Position numbers and translations under genes: made by a program
Notes under the pieces: generated by a model
What the model saw: the letters and a program-made list of their open reading frames with translations, nothing else
Databases searched by the model: none
What the model was told of the DNA's origin: nothing
Part shown: piece by piece, positions 8,046 to 16,399 of the stretch
Layout of the letters: the number at the start of each line of letters is the position of its first letter
Numbering within the stretch: position 1 is the stretch's first letter
From: Sphingobium scionense
GTDB lineage: Bacteria; Pseudomonadota; Alphaproteobacteria; Sphingomonadales; Sphingomonadaceae
Direction: 5' to 3'
DNA: 64,000 nt
Assembly (NCBI RefSeq): GCF_014197035.1
Contig: NZ_JACIEU010000004.1
Location: forward strand, 124,001 to 188,000

Positions 8046-9014
8046 TCAGAGCCAGTTGAGCTTGCGGAACCGCCGATAGAGGATGGAGCAGATCAGCAGG
8101 ATCACGCCCAGCACGACGAAATAGCCATAGCGGGTCTTCAGTTCGGGCATGTGCTCGAAATTCATGCCGTAAATCCCGGCGATCGCGGTCGGCACCGCCA
8201 GGATTGCGGCCCAGGCGGCGAGTTGGCGGGTGATCGTGCCGGTGCGCTGCTGCTCCAGCAGATTGCTGAACTCGAACACCGAATTCAGCACTTCGCGCAA
8301 ATCATCGACCATCGTCTGCACGCGCCGCACATGGTCACGCACATCGCTGAAATAGGGCCGGGTTTCCGGGTCGATGCAGGGCAGGTCGATCTTGACGAAC
8401 TTGGTCGCGACCTCCTGCATCGGCGCCAATATGCGCTGGAAACGGATCAGCTGGCGCCGCAGGTTGAAGATGCGGGTTATCTCGTCGCGGCCGAGGAAAT
8501 TGTCGACCGTGTGCTGCTCCATCGTCAGCACCTCTTCCTCGATGCCCTCGACGATCGGCAGATAGCCGTCGACGATGAAGTCGAGGATAGCGTGCAGCAC
8601 ATAGTCGACGCCATGGGCCAGTCGATCCGGCACCGCCTCCAGCGCATGGCGCAGCTCGATATGCCCGCGCGCCGAACCATGACGGACGCTGATGATATGG
8701 CTGTGCCCAATGAAGATCGCCGTCTCGCCATAGGCGATCGCCTGGTCCTCGACATGGGCGGTGCGGGCAACGACGAACAACTGCTCGCCATAAATATCAA
8801 CCTTGGGCAACTGGTCGGCCTTGATCGCATCCTCCACCGCCAGCGGATGGAGATTGTAATTTTGCTGCAGCGTCCGCATTTCCTCGGCGGTCGGGCTGGC
8901 AACGCCGATCCAGACGAACTCCGACTTGTCTTCGGCGCAGTCGATCCGTTCGGTGATCGAGACTTCGCGCACGCGTTGGCCGTTGCGATAGAGATAGGCG
9001 GCAATGACGGTCAT
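8046..9014 (-). CDS. corA: CorA family magnesium/cobalt transporter
   Basis: 322 residues, inner-membrane pentameric divalent-cation channel. The large cytosolic N-terminal domain is followed by two C-terminal membrane segments. The diagnostic GMN motif (YGMNFEHMPE) lies at about residues 282-291 between them, and the tail is basic (RRFRKLNWL). Length and layout are normal for CorA. It is transcribed away from an unrelated secreted-protein gene 62 nt upstream. Mg2+ is the likely substrate; the sequence cannot exclude Co2+, Ni2+ or Zn2+. Confidence 0.92.
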   Translation of the reverse strand: MTVIAAYLYRNGQRVREVSITERIDCAEDKSEFVWIGVASPTAEEMRTLQQNYNLHPLAVEDAIKADQLPKVDIYGEQLFVVARTAHVEDQAIAYGETAIFIGHSHIISVRHGSARGHIELRHALEAVPDRLAHGVDYVLHAILDFIVDGYLPIVEGIEEEVLTMEQHTVDNFLGRDEITRIFNLRRQLIRFQRILAPMQEVATKFVKIDLPCIDPETRPYFSDVRDHVRRVQTMVDDLREVLNSVFEFSNLLEQQRTGTITRQLAAWAAILAVPTAIAGIYGMNFEHMPELKTRYGYFVVLGVILLICSILYRRFRKLNWL

Positions 9015-9059
9015 TCGGGCCTCGAAATCATTCTATTCTGCCAGCTTAGCGCGGCCAGC

Positions 9060-9081
9060 CCTGATCGGGAAGGCGATCAGG
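9060..9081. terminator. hairpin at the 3' end of the 813-residue protein gene
   Basis: A perfect 8-bp inverted repeat CCTGATCG / CGATCAGG with a 6-nt loop overlaps the stop codon at 9077-9079. It precedes the corA start. No U-run is present. Confidence 0.35.
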
Positions 9082-11518
9082 TGGCAGGCGATGGCGCCTG
9101 CACCACCAGCATCGCCCCCTGCGCGTCACGCAGCCGGACATAGAGCTTGCCGTCGGCCAGCGCCGGCATGGTCAGGCTCGATCCGGTAAAGCCCTGCGCC
9201 ACGGGGACGGACTGGTCAAAGGCGGGATTGCCGGCAACAGCATCGACCAGGAACAGATCGCGCCCCTTGATGGTGCAGCCTTGGTCCTTCTGATCCTTCG
9301 GCGCGCAATCGACCGCCTCGATCCGAGGTAGACGCGCGAGCGGCATCAGCGGTTGCCAATCCCCCTGTTCGCGGCCGCGCACGATTCGGAATTGCAGCGG
9401 CCCGAAGGCCGGGCCAAGCCCCGTCGGATCGAGGGTCGCCACCATCACCTGCGGGCCTTGCAGTTGCAGGCCGGAACCGGCTGTCAGCCGGACGCTGGCC
9501 CCGCCATCCTGCGTCGCGATCTCAATCGCATCGGTCATGGTCAATGTGGTGCCATCCTGCGCCTGCACCGAAAAGACAAGCCGGCCATTATTGGGCAGCA
9601 CATCCGATCCGCCCAGCGTCATCGGCAGACCCGTCGCCGCGGCCGGCGTGACACTCTTGTTCAGCAGCGTCACACGCGGACGCGCGGGGGCGAGGGTGAC
9701 CGGCACCGATACGGTGCGGCCATCCTCCAGTTGCACGCGCGCGCTGCCGCCCTCGGCTGGTAAAGTCCCATCGCCCACGGCCGTCAGATGCAGCCGATCG
9801 ACCGAACCGTCGCGGATCAGGCCATCGGGTTTCCAACTACGCCCGCCCAGGTCGACGCTCGCCACCTGATCGAGCCGCTGCCCCGTCAGTTCGCCCCAGG
9901 CATCACCCTGATGCACGGTCAGCCCGTCGATCTTGCTTGCCTGAGCATAGGCGCGCAGGGGCATGGAGAAAGGCTTGGCCACGCCCTGATATTTGACATC
10001 GATCATGACAGGTCCGGCGCGCCGATCGGCAAGCGGAAGCGTCAGGTCCAGCGTATCCCGGCCCTGCACCTTCCAGCCGATCGACTGGGGGACGGTCCTG
10101 TCCTGACGCAGGGTGACGCTCTCGACACAGGCGGGCGCGCCGCCCGTCAGCTTTAGGCCATTGTCGCGACCAACCACCAGGGTCGGCGCTTCACCCTTCA
10201 CCTGCCAGGCCGCATCATCGGGTCGCTGCAAGACATAGTCAGGCCCTTCGAAGCGGTCGAACCCCCATTGCCCATAGACATGGGCGTCAATCGATCCCTT
10301 GAAGTCAGCAGGCCAGGGACCATCGGCGCGGATCACATAGCCGCCTCGGTCGGCCCGCGCTTCCAGCGGATACTCGATCGCCTGGCCCGACGCTGCCTTC
10401 AATTGCACCGTCATTCCGCGCGCATAGCTGGTCGAATAGATGAGCGGCGCGCCCTCGACCGGCAGCACCGTAGCGGGCAATGCCGCGCAGATCGGCCCCT
10501 GCGCGCCGCTGCGCAGGCGCGGCGGGCTGTCCGCCTCGATCGAGGGCATGCCGACCACCATGACCGACTTGGGCTTGGCGAAGGACGGCGCCTTGTTCAG
10601 CATCACTCCGATATTGTCGTCACGGCGCAGGCTGACCGTCGGCAGATATTCGAAGCTCGGGCTGCTGAAGGCGCCGAACATCCGGGCCAGGTCACGCACC
10701 ACACCGATATAGGGACTGTAATAGCCATAGCCCGCCTCCCGCGTGGCGGCGAGTTGCAGCGCCAGATCGGTAGGGGCGCCGATCAGTGTCTCGGCAATCG
10801 AGCTGCTATGAACATCGGCCAGGACCAGTTGGTCCTTATTCTCCAGCAGGCAGGCGGCCTGAAGCTCGATCACCTTGGACAGGCAATCCTCGTTCAGCTT
10901 CATCGACAGGCTGCGCGCGAGCGCCGGGGCGACGCTGCGCAGGAATTCGGGATGGGTATTTTCCTGTGCCCGGATCGCCGTCATGAAGGCATCCAGCCGC
11001 GAGCGATCGAGCGAAGCCTGATTGAGTTCTTGCGTCGCGCGCACGAACTCGCCCGGCTTGCCGCGCACCGCATCGCTGACCGTGCCCTCGCCGCCACCCG
11101 TTTCCGGCACCAGGAACAGCACCATCTGTCGCGCGCCGTCCGGCACGGTCAGGGCAAGGCGGCGATCCTTGTCCTTCTTCTTCCAGGTTTCGGCGCTGTC
11201 GATCCAGTCCTTGGGCGGCGGATTGGTCGCGCCGCGCAGAAAGGCCGACATCAGCACGAAATTGGCGCCCTGTTCCTTGGGCAGGTTGGGCTCGATAAGC
11301 AGCTTGTCGCCCGCCCTCAGGCTCGGCACCTGGCTGATCGGCAAGCTGGTCGTGCCGCGGGTCACGCTGACCTTGAGGTCCGGCCCCACCAGTTCGAACG
11401 GCGCAGGCTCGGCCGCAAGGCCCGGCGTTAGAAGTGCAGCCCCCAGCGCCGTTCCGATCATCAGGCCGATCGGCTTGCGCAGGCGCGCGGTCTGAATCGG
11501 GGCGGAAGGCTGGGGCAT
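9077..11518 (-). CDS. large secreted protein of unknown function
   Basis: 813 residues. A long signal peptide (hydrophobic IGLMIGTALGAALLTPGLA, cleavage near AA-EPAPF) predicts periplasmic or surface location. The N-terminal part repeats the LRAGDKLLIEPNLP and MVLFLVPETGG type beta segments. A central helical region carries cysteines (EDCLSKV, AACLLEN), followed by several beta-rich, Ig-like stretches (GMTVQLKAASGQAIEYPL, RRAGPVMIDVKYQG). I recognise no catalytic motif and no family. It is divergent from the ModE-type regulator (160-nt gap) and upstream of corA, so it may belong to the ModE/di-heme module or stand alone. Confidence 0.75.
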   Translation of the reverse strand: MPQPSAPIQTARLRKPIGLMIGTALGAALLTPGLAAEPAPFELVGPDLKVSVTRGTTSLPISQVPSLRAGDKLLIEPNLPKEQGANFVLMSAFLRGATNPPPKDWIDSAETWKKKDKDRRLALTVPDGARQMVLFLVPETGGGEGTVSDAVRGKPGEFVRATQELNQASLDRSRLDAFMTAIRAQENTHPEFLRSVAPALARSLSMKLNEDCLSKVIELQAACLLENKDQLVLADVHSSSIAETLIGAPTDLALQLAATREAGYGYYSPYIGVVRDLARMFGAFSSPSFEYLPTVSLRRDDNIGVMLNKAPSFAKPKSVMVVGMPSIEADSPPRLRSGAQGPICAALPATVLPVEGAPLIYSTSYARGMTVQLKAASGQAIEYPLEARADRGGYVIRADGPWPADFKGSIDAHVYGQWGFDRFEGPDYVLQRPDDAAWQVKGEAPTLVVGRDNGLKLTGGAPACVESVTLRQDRTVPQSIGWKVQGRDTLDLTLPLADRRAGPVMIDVKYQGVAKPFSMPLRAYAQASKIDGLTVHQGDAWGELTGQRLDQVASVDLGGRSWKPDGLIRDGSVDRLHLTAVGDGTLPAEGGSARVQLEDGRTVSVPVTLAPARPRVTLLNKSVTPAAATGLPMTLGGSDVLPNNGRLVFSVQAQDGTTLTMTDAIEIATQDGGASVRLTAGSGLQLQGPQVMVATLDPTGLGPAFGPLQFRIVRGREQGDWQPLMPLARLPRIEAVDCAPKDQKDQGCTIKGRDLFLVDAVAGNPAFDQSVPVAQGFTGSSLTMPALADGKLYVRLRDAQGAMLVVQAPSPAT

Positions 11519-11552
11519 GTCTCTCTATCCGGCTATCTATGTTTTTCAGCGA

Positions 11553-11573
11553 CCTGTGCGGCTGTCCCACAGG
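11553..11573. promoter_or_regulatory. inverted repeat in the divergent promoter of the 813-residue protein and ModE-like genes
   Basis: CCTGTG-N9-CACAGG, a 6-bp dyad in the 160-nt gap between divergent starts (11518 and 11679). It could be an operator; it does not resemble a ModE box. Confidence 0.3.
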
Positions 11574-11678
11574 AATTCGGCAATTCCAAGGCGATGCCGA
11601 AAGCGCGCCATGCCACCCCCTCGCTGAACCTGTGACAACGGGCTAAGAGGAGCAAATCGCACGCAATCAGGCAGGGCC

Positions 11679-12056
11679 ATGCAGACCGGAACGTTCAAGC
11701 TCAAGATCCAGATCCTTTGCGGGGACGAGATCGCCATGGGTCCGGGCAAGGCCGACCTGCTCGATGCGATCGCGCTGCACGGCTCCATATCGGCGGCCGG
11801 GCGGGCGCTGGGCATGAGCTATCGGCGCAGCTGGCTGTTGGTCGACACGATGAACCGCTGCTGGAACGACCGCCTGGTCGAGACGGTCGCTGGTGGCGGC
11901 CGTGATCGTGGCGCACGGGTGACGGAAGCAGGGCAGGCCGTGCTGGCCGCCTATCGCGCGCTGGAACAGGCCGCACTTACCGCCACCGGTGGACAGGCGC
12001 AGGCCCAGCTTGACGCCCTGCTGCGCCCGATCCCCCTGCCCGCCACTCTTTCATAG
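11679..12056 (+). CDS. ModE-type winged-helix DNA-binding protein (no TOBE domain)
   Basis: 125 residues, matching only the N-terminal DNA-binding domain of ModE: GPGKADLLDAIALHGSISAAGRALGMSYRRSWLLVDTMN and then RVTEAGQAVLAAYRALE. The two C-terminal molybdate-binding (TOBE/Mop) domains of E. coli ModE are absent. Such short LysR-type ModE homologues occur widely; their ligand is often unknown and need not be molybdate. The gene overlaps the convergent di-heme peroxidase stop by six bases (12051-12056). It probably controls the neighbouring TonB/peroxidase genes, where a ModE-box-like palindrome lies. Confidence 0.85.
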   Translation: MQTGTFKLKIQILCGDEIAMGPGKADLLDAIALHGSISAAGRALGMSYRRSWLLVDTMNRCWNDRLVETVAGGGRDRGARVTEAGQAVLAAYRALEQAALTATGGQAQAQLDALLRPIPLPATLS

Positions 12057-13037
12057 TGTCTTGCCACAGGCTTCGTCCGGCATGGCGAAGCGTGGATCGG
12101 TGAGGAAAGTCCGATCGGTCAGGCTGTCGAGGAAAGCCCTGATCGCGATCCGTTCGGCGTCGGTCAGTTTCCGGCCATGGCGCAGGATCGCCACATCCAG
12201 CGTTTGCGCGGACCCATCATGCCACCAGGGGCCGGTCACCGCGACGTTGCGGAGCGGCGGCGTGCGAAACCGCCCGGCATCACTTGCCAGTCCCGTCTTT
12301 TCGGCCAATCCCGGATCGGCGGCCGTCGCCGGTTCCAGTCGATGATAGGCACCGTCGCTGAAATCGCGACCCGCATGACAGGACGCACACCCCTTGTCCG
12401 CGAACAGGCGCTCGCCCTGCCAGGCCGACATCGACAGGGCATCGGCCTGCCCCCGTCGAGCGCGATCATGAGGACTGTCGAGCGAAATCAGCGTCCGTTC
12501 GAACGCCGCCAGCGCCGCCGACACCGTCGCGATGTCGATCCGGCCGCGATGTTCCGGGAAGGCGCGCGCGAACATTCGGCGATAGCAGGCATCGGCACCC
12601 AGCCGACGCGGAAGTTCCGCCTCCATCCCCTTCATCCCCATTTCGATGGGATGTTCGCCCAGCAGCGGCACGGCGACCTGCGCCTCCAGGCTGGTAATCG
12701 CCGGATCTGCGATGGTGAGGCGCGGCAACCAGGCCACATTGGCCAGGCCCGGCACATTGCGCAGCCCTGGATCGCCATGCACGCCGGGGCGCGTGCGATT
12801 CCCATCGGCAAAGCCGCGATGCTGTTCATGGCATCCGGCACAGCTCAACGTGCCATTGGCCGACAGGTCGGCGTCATAGAAAAGGCGGTGGCCAAGCTCG
12901 ACCTTCGCCGCGCTCATTGCGTTGCCGACCGGCACCGGCGGCGGCGCTTCGCCCGGCAGCAAGCTCCAGGTCCATGGCAGCCCCGCCCCGATCAGCAGCA
13001 GCGTCGCGAGCAATAGCGGCCAGTGCGCCGGCTTCAC
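12051..13037 (-). CDS. di-heme cytochrome c peroxidase family protein (MauG/MbnH-like)
   Basis: 328 residues from a GTG at 13037 that overlaps the upstream stop (GTGA). An N-terminal hydrophobic segment (HWPLLLATLLLIGAGLPWTW) exports or anchors it in the periplasm. There are two c-heme sites, C66-AG-C69-H70 and C217-AS-C220-H221. The segment LTSLEAQ/VAVPLLGEHPIEMGM between them recalls the MbnH (MXAN_0977-type) branch more than classical CcpA, by memory. Members reduce peroxide or oxidise tryptophan or other residues in a partner protein. The partner candidate is the small secreted protein encoded immediately upstream. Confidence 0.85.
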   Translation of the reverse strand: MKPAHWPLLLATLLLIGAGLPWTWSLLPGEAPPPVPVGNAMSAAKVELGHRLFYDADLSANGTLSCAGCHEQHRGFADGNRTRPGVHGDPGLRNVPGLANVAWLPRLTIADPAITSLEAQVAVPLLGEHPIEMGMKGMEAELPRRLGADACYRRMFARAFPEHRGRIDIATVSAALAAFERTLISLDSPHDRARRGQADALSMSAWQGERLFADKGCASCHAGRDFSDGAYHRLEPATAADPGLAEKTGLASDAGRFRTPPLRNVAVTGPWWHDGSAQTLDVAILRHGRKLTDAERIAIRAFLDSLTDRTFLTDPRFAMPDEACGKTL

Positions 13038-13561
13038 GGCAGACGGGTCACCAGCACCGTCATCTGCGGATCGCCATTGGCCGCTAGTTGCAGGATATAG
13101 TCGCCCGGTTCCAGGCGGTAATCGACCATCTTGCGGATGCCGGTGCAATCCGGCCCATGGCCATGCGCGGTCGAGGTCGCGGCGGCGCCGTCCTTCACCA
13201 CATCGACCCAGGCGCCACCGCTCAGCGCCACCCGCCAGGTGCCGGGCTGATCGACGGTGAAATGGACGATGCCACCGAAGCTGACACTGCCGCCGGGCTT
13301 GGCCGGACGAAGCGGATAGCTGAGCTTGGGCGTCGGTAGCAGAGCCAGCGCCACCGCCTGCCCGGGCTTCAGCGCGACCTTGCCGGCTCCCTTGGCATCG
13401 GCCGCCGCCTGCATCGGCTGCGGCGCCCGCCAGGATGCCATCTCCGCTGGCGGATCGGCCGGGGCAGCGCAGGCCTGCGCGCCCGTCATCTGGGCGAAGG
13501 CCGATACCGGCACCAAGGCCGCGCACAGGGCCGGAAACAGCAGGAACAGCGGCTGAAGCAT
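13034..13561 (-). CDS. small secreted protein paired with the di-heme enzyme
   Basis: 175 residues with a signal peptide (MLQPLFLLFPALCAALVPVSAFA). The mature part is beta-rich and has conserved-looking features: W44, H100 in HFTVDQPGTWRV, W109, W118, then a TAHGHGPDC box with H133, H135 and C139, followed by GIRKMVDYRLEPGDYILQL. Mature cysteines C31 and C139 could pair. I recall proteins of this type in sphingomonads being labelled homogentisate dioxygenase, which the fold and length do not support. The four-base overlap with the di-heme peroxidase suggests they work together. Confidence 0.75.
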   Translation of the reverse strand: MLQPLFLLFPALCAALVPVSAFAQMTGAQACAAPADPPAEMASWRAPQPMQAAADAKGAGKVALKPGQAVALALLPTPKLSYPLRPAKPGGSVSFGGIVHFTVDQPGTWRVALSGGAWVDVVKDGAAATSTAHGHGPDCTGIRKMVDYRLEPGDYILQLAANGDPQMTVLVTRLP

Positions 13562-13584
13562 GGGCTTCTCTCCCCAAGACAAAA

Positions 13585-13604
13585 CTATATACGGCGGGAT
13601 ATAG
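13585..13604. promoter_or_regulatory. ModE-box-like palindrome between divergent genes
   Basis: CTATAT-N8-ATATAG, a perfect 6-bp dyad in the 75-nt gap between the small secreted protein (start 13561, minus) and the TonB receptor (start 13637, plus). E. coli ModE binds dyads built on GTTATAT and ATATAAC half-sites, so the A/T core is similar, and a ModE-type protein is encoded 1.5 kb away. Confidence 0.5.
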
Positions 13605-13636
13605 CGAGTCGAACGACCAAGAATAGGGGGATTTTC

Positions 13637-15784
13637 ATGCGACAGACCATGATGCGCATTTTGCTGGCCAGCGCCTGCTGCTGGACCGCGACGGCAGAGG
13701 CGCAGGGCGCGCCCGATGCGACCGGCGACAGCGATCGCTTCTCGCTCGGCCAGATTATCGTCACTGCCCCTAGGACCAGCGGGATAGAGATTGACGGCAG
13801 CACCCTGTCCTCCGACGCCATCTACAGCTTCAATCGCACCTCGCTCGACGATGCGGTCAACCTCATGCCCGGCGTGTCCGCCGGCAACAGCGGCGGCACC
13901 CGCAACGAGCGGCTGGTCTTCGTGCGTGGCTTCGACCGGTTCCAGGTGCCGCTCTCGATCGATGGCATCCGTGTCTATCTGCCCGCCGACAACCGGCTCG
14001 ATTATGGCCGCTTCCTGACCACCGACATTGCCGAGGTCCAGATCGCCAAGGGCTATGCCTCCGTGCTGGACGGCCCCGGCGCCATGGGTGGCGCGATCAA
14101 CCTGGTGACCAGCAAGCCGACCAAGGCGCTCGACATCGATCTGCGCGGGCAGGTCAGCTTCGACAATGACATGGACTATGCCGGCTATACCACGTCGGCC
14201 AAGGTCGGCACCCGGCACGATCTCTGGTATGCGCAGGCCAGCTATGCGCGCAGCTTTACCGATCATTGGGACCTGCCCAATGGTTTCACGCCGCGCGTGC
14301 CCACGCTGGAAGATGGCGGCGCGCGCGACTTTTCAAAGGCGGAAGACTGGCGCGTCAATGCCAAGGTCGGCTTCACCCCCAACGCCACCGACGAATATGC
14401 GCTGAGTTATACCCATCAGGAAGGATCGAAGGGCGCACCGCTGCACATCAGCGACACGGTCACCACGGCCCGTTTCTGGGACTGGCCGTCCTGGGACGTC
14501 ACCAGCGTCTATTTCCTGTCGACCACGGCGCTGGGCGACCGGGCAACGCTCAAGACCCGCGCTTATTATAACCAGTTCGATTCGATGCTCCGCTCCTTCA
14601 ATGACCGGTCACAAACCGCACAGAGCCGGCCCTACGCCTTTGACAGCCCCTATGAAGACAAGGCCTGGGGCGGATCGGCCCAGCTCGATTTCACCGCGAC
14701 CGATGCGGACACGCTGCGCCTCGCCTTCCATTATCGCCATGATGAGCATGTCGAATATCAGACCAGCTTTTCGACGGCCGGCGTCGCCACCACGGAGCCC
14801 AAGCAGACCCAGAGCGAGGCCACCTATTCCATCGCGCTGGAAAATGAGCTGGCGCTGAGCCCGGCGCTCCGCTTCACCCTGTGCGGCAGCTATGACTGGC
14901 GCAACCTAGAACGCGCCGAGGAATATGGCGCCCCGCTCGGCACGTCGGGCACGCCATCGATCATCTACAATTACCCGCGCAGGGACGCCGACACCTGGAA
15001 TGCGCAGGGCCGGTTCGACTGGCAGGCCAGCGATGCGCTGTCGCTCCACGCCAGCCTCTCGTCGCGTGCCCGCTTCCCGACTATCTTTGAACGGTTCAGC
15101 CAGCGCTTCAACACCGCCATCCCCAACCCCGACCTGAAGGCGGAACGGGCGACCAACGCGGAAATCGGCGGCAGCTGGAGCCAGGGATCGATCCGGCTGG
15201 AAGGCGCGCTCTTCTACAGCTGGGTGCGGGACGCGATCTTCAGCGTGCCGACGCCGGCCTATCCCTGCACCGCATCGACCACGCCGCCCGCCGTGCCGAC
15301 CACGGGCTGCGCCCTCACCAACCTCAGTCAGAGCCGCAATGTCGGCAAGGGCGAATATTACGGCATCGAACTGTCGGCCTCGGCGACACTGCTGCCGGGG
15401 CTGGACGCCGGCATCAACTATACCGGTATCAAGCGCGACCTGACCGATCCGTCCAACGCGCGCTTCCGCCCCACCGGCGTCCCCACGCACAAGGGCTTCG
15501 CCTATCTCGACTGGGCACCGTTCGAAAAATTGCACATCGTTCCCAGCGTCGACCTAGCATCGAACCGCTGGACATTGTTCACCGCAAGCCCGGCGTCGCA
15601 ACCAGCCCGCTATTACCGCGCCGGCGCCTATGCGAATGCCAGCCTGCGAATCGACCTGACCCTGACCAACCAGATCGACCTCAGCATCGGCGGGCGCAAT
15701 CTGTTCGATGACTATTACACGCTGACGGATGGTTTTCCCGAACCGGGACGCACCGTCTATGCGTCGGCCCGTTTCCGCTATTGA
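13637..15784 (+). CDS. TonB-dependent outer-membrane receptor
   Basis: 715 residues. A signal peptide is followed by a plug domain (about residues 40-165: GQIIVTAP TonB-box-like stretch, LDDAVNLMPGVS, RGFDRFQVPLSIDGIRVYLP, EVQIAKGYASVLDGPGAMGGAINLVT). A ~22-strand barrel ends in the aromatic signature YASARFRY. These receptors import metal chelates, vitamin B12, sugars or other large ligands using TonB energy. AGGGGG lies 11 bases upstream of the ATG. The divergent neighbours are the small secreted protein and di-heme enzyme, which favours a metal or metallophore ligand. Confidence 0.92.
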   Translation: MRQTMMRILLASACCWTATAEAQGAPDATGDSDRFSLGQIIVTAPRTSGIEIDGSTLSSDAIYSFNRTSLDDAVNLMPGVSAGNSGGTRNERLVFVRGFDRFQVPLSIDGIRVYLPADNRLDYGRFLTTDIAEVQIAKGYASVLDGPGAMGGAINLVTSKPTKALDIDLRGQVSFDNDMDYAGYTTSAKVGTRHDLWYAQASYARSFTDHWDLPNGFTPRVPTLEDGGARDFSKAEDWRVNAKVGFTPNATDEYALSYTHQEGSKGAPLHISDTVTTARFWDWPSWDVTSVYFLSTTALGDRATLKTRAYYNQFDSMLRSFNDRSQTAQSRPYAFDSPYEDKAWGGSAQLDFTATDADTLRLAFHYRHDEHVEYQTSFSTAGVATTEPKQTQSEATYSIALENELALSPALRFTLCGSYDWRNLERAEEYGAPLGTSGTPSIIYNYPRRDADTWNAQGRFDWQASDALSLHASLSSRARFPTIFERFSQRFNTAIPNPDLKAERATNAEIGGSWSQGSIRLEGALFYSWVRDAIFSVPTPAYPCTASTTPPAVPTTGCALTNLSQSRNVGKGEYYGIELSASATLLPGLDAGINYTGIKRDLTDPSNARFRPTGVPTHKGFAYLDWAPFEKLHIVPSVDLASNRWTLFTASPASQPARYYRAGAYANASLRIDLTLTNQIDLSIGGRNLFDDYYTLTDGFPEPGRTVYASARFRY

Positions 15785-15790
15785 ACTGAA

Positions 15791-15833
15791 TGCGGCCGGG
15801 CGGGGATATATGGTTTATCTTTGCCCGGCCGCA
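15791..15833 (+). terminator. GC-rich hairpin after the TonB receptor gene
   Basis: A perfect 11-bp stem, TGCGGCCGGGC / GCCCGGCCGCA, with a 21-nt loop starts 7 nt after the stop codon. Only a short GGTT follows the stem, so termination may need Rho or be incomplete. Confidence 0.5.
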
Positions 15834-15882
15834 GGTTATCGTGATCTGCGGTCGCTATCCTCGCATCGCATCGGGAATGATG

Positions 15883-16113
15883 ATGGTCGATCTGTTTCCG
15901 CCACCGCAGGATCGTGATGCCGGGGCGGACAGCGCCCGGCCGGCCCCACGGCATGATACCGTCCCGCAGCATGGCGACGATATGGGTGGCCCGAAAATCT
16001 GGCCCTTTCCCCATCATCGGATCGAAGCCGGCGTGCAGTTTCTGTCGCGCTGGTCAGGTCCTATTGCCCTTGCCGGGACGCTGCTTCTGATCGGCTGGTG
16101 GCTATTCGCCTGA
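15883..16113 (+). CDS. short single-span membrane protein (paralogue A beside EPS sugar transferase)
   Basis: About 76 residues. ATG codons at 15877, 15880 and 15883 are in frame; GGGA at 15873-15876 fits 15883 best. A hydrophilic Pro/His/Asp-rich N-terminus leads to RIEAGVQFLSRWSG and then one transmembrane helix (PIALAGTLLLIGWWLF) at the very C-terminus. The same QF-hydrophobic-SRW-small-G signature and C-terminal helix recur in the 69-residue protein at 17934-18143. The pair flanks the initiating sugar transferase. I know no named family; a small subunit or regulator of the EPS machine is inferred from position only. Confidence 0.6.
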   Translation: MVDLFPPPQDRDAGADSARPAPRHDTVPQHGDDMGGPKIWPFPHHRIEAGVQFLSRWSGPIALAGTLLLIGWWLFA

Positions 16114-16399
16114 CTGATTTGATTCGACGCCATTTCCCCCACGACCGCGACGAAACTGGCCATATTGCATCGATGACGACTGCGACGGAACGAAGAGGCG
16201 GCAGGACGAAAATTGCCCGTTCAACGGATCGTCGGAAATGTGCGTCCGAATATCCCTCCCCCAATTGTAACAGCCGAGCAACTATGTCCTGCTGCTACGC
16301 AACATAAATCAAAGGCAGCGGATGTCCTGGGGAAAGATCGCCACCGTTTGACGACGGGCGGGCGGACCATGACGTCACGACGCATTTAAAGGGTTGCCG
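16114..16399. promoter_or_regulatory. untranslated leader region upstream of the EPS sugar transferase
   Basis: 286 nt without a credible gene. It is less GC-rich than its surroundings near 16260-16310 and 16380-16400 and probably carries the promoter of the sugar transferase gene. I see no strong palindrome or recognisable riboswitch. Confidence 0.35.

Noticed and set aside
13034-13561. naming the small secreted protein homogentisate 1,2-dioxygenase
   Set aside because: It is 175 residues with a signal peptide and lacks the cupin iron ligands and length of that enzyme.
13561-14266. N-terminal extension of the small secreted protein to position 14266
   Set aside because: The extension is antisense to the TonB receptor; the ATG at 13561 begins a proper signal peptide.
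14906-15535. 209-codon minus-strand frame inside the TonB receptor gene
   Set aside because: Antisense shadow; the receptor barrel is continuous on the other strand.
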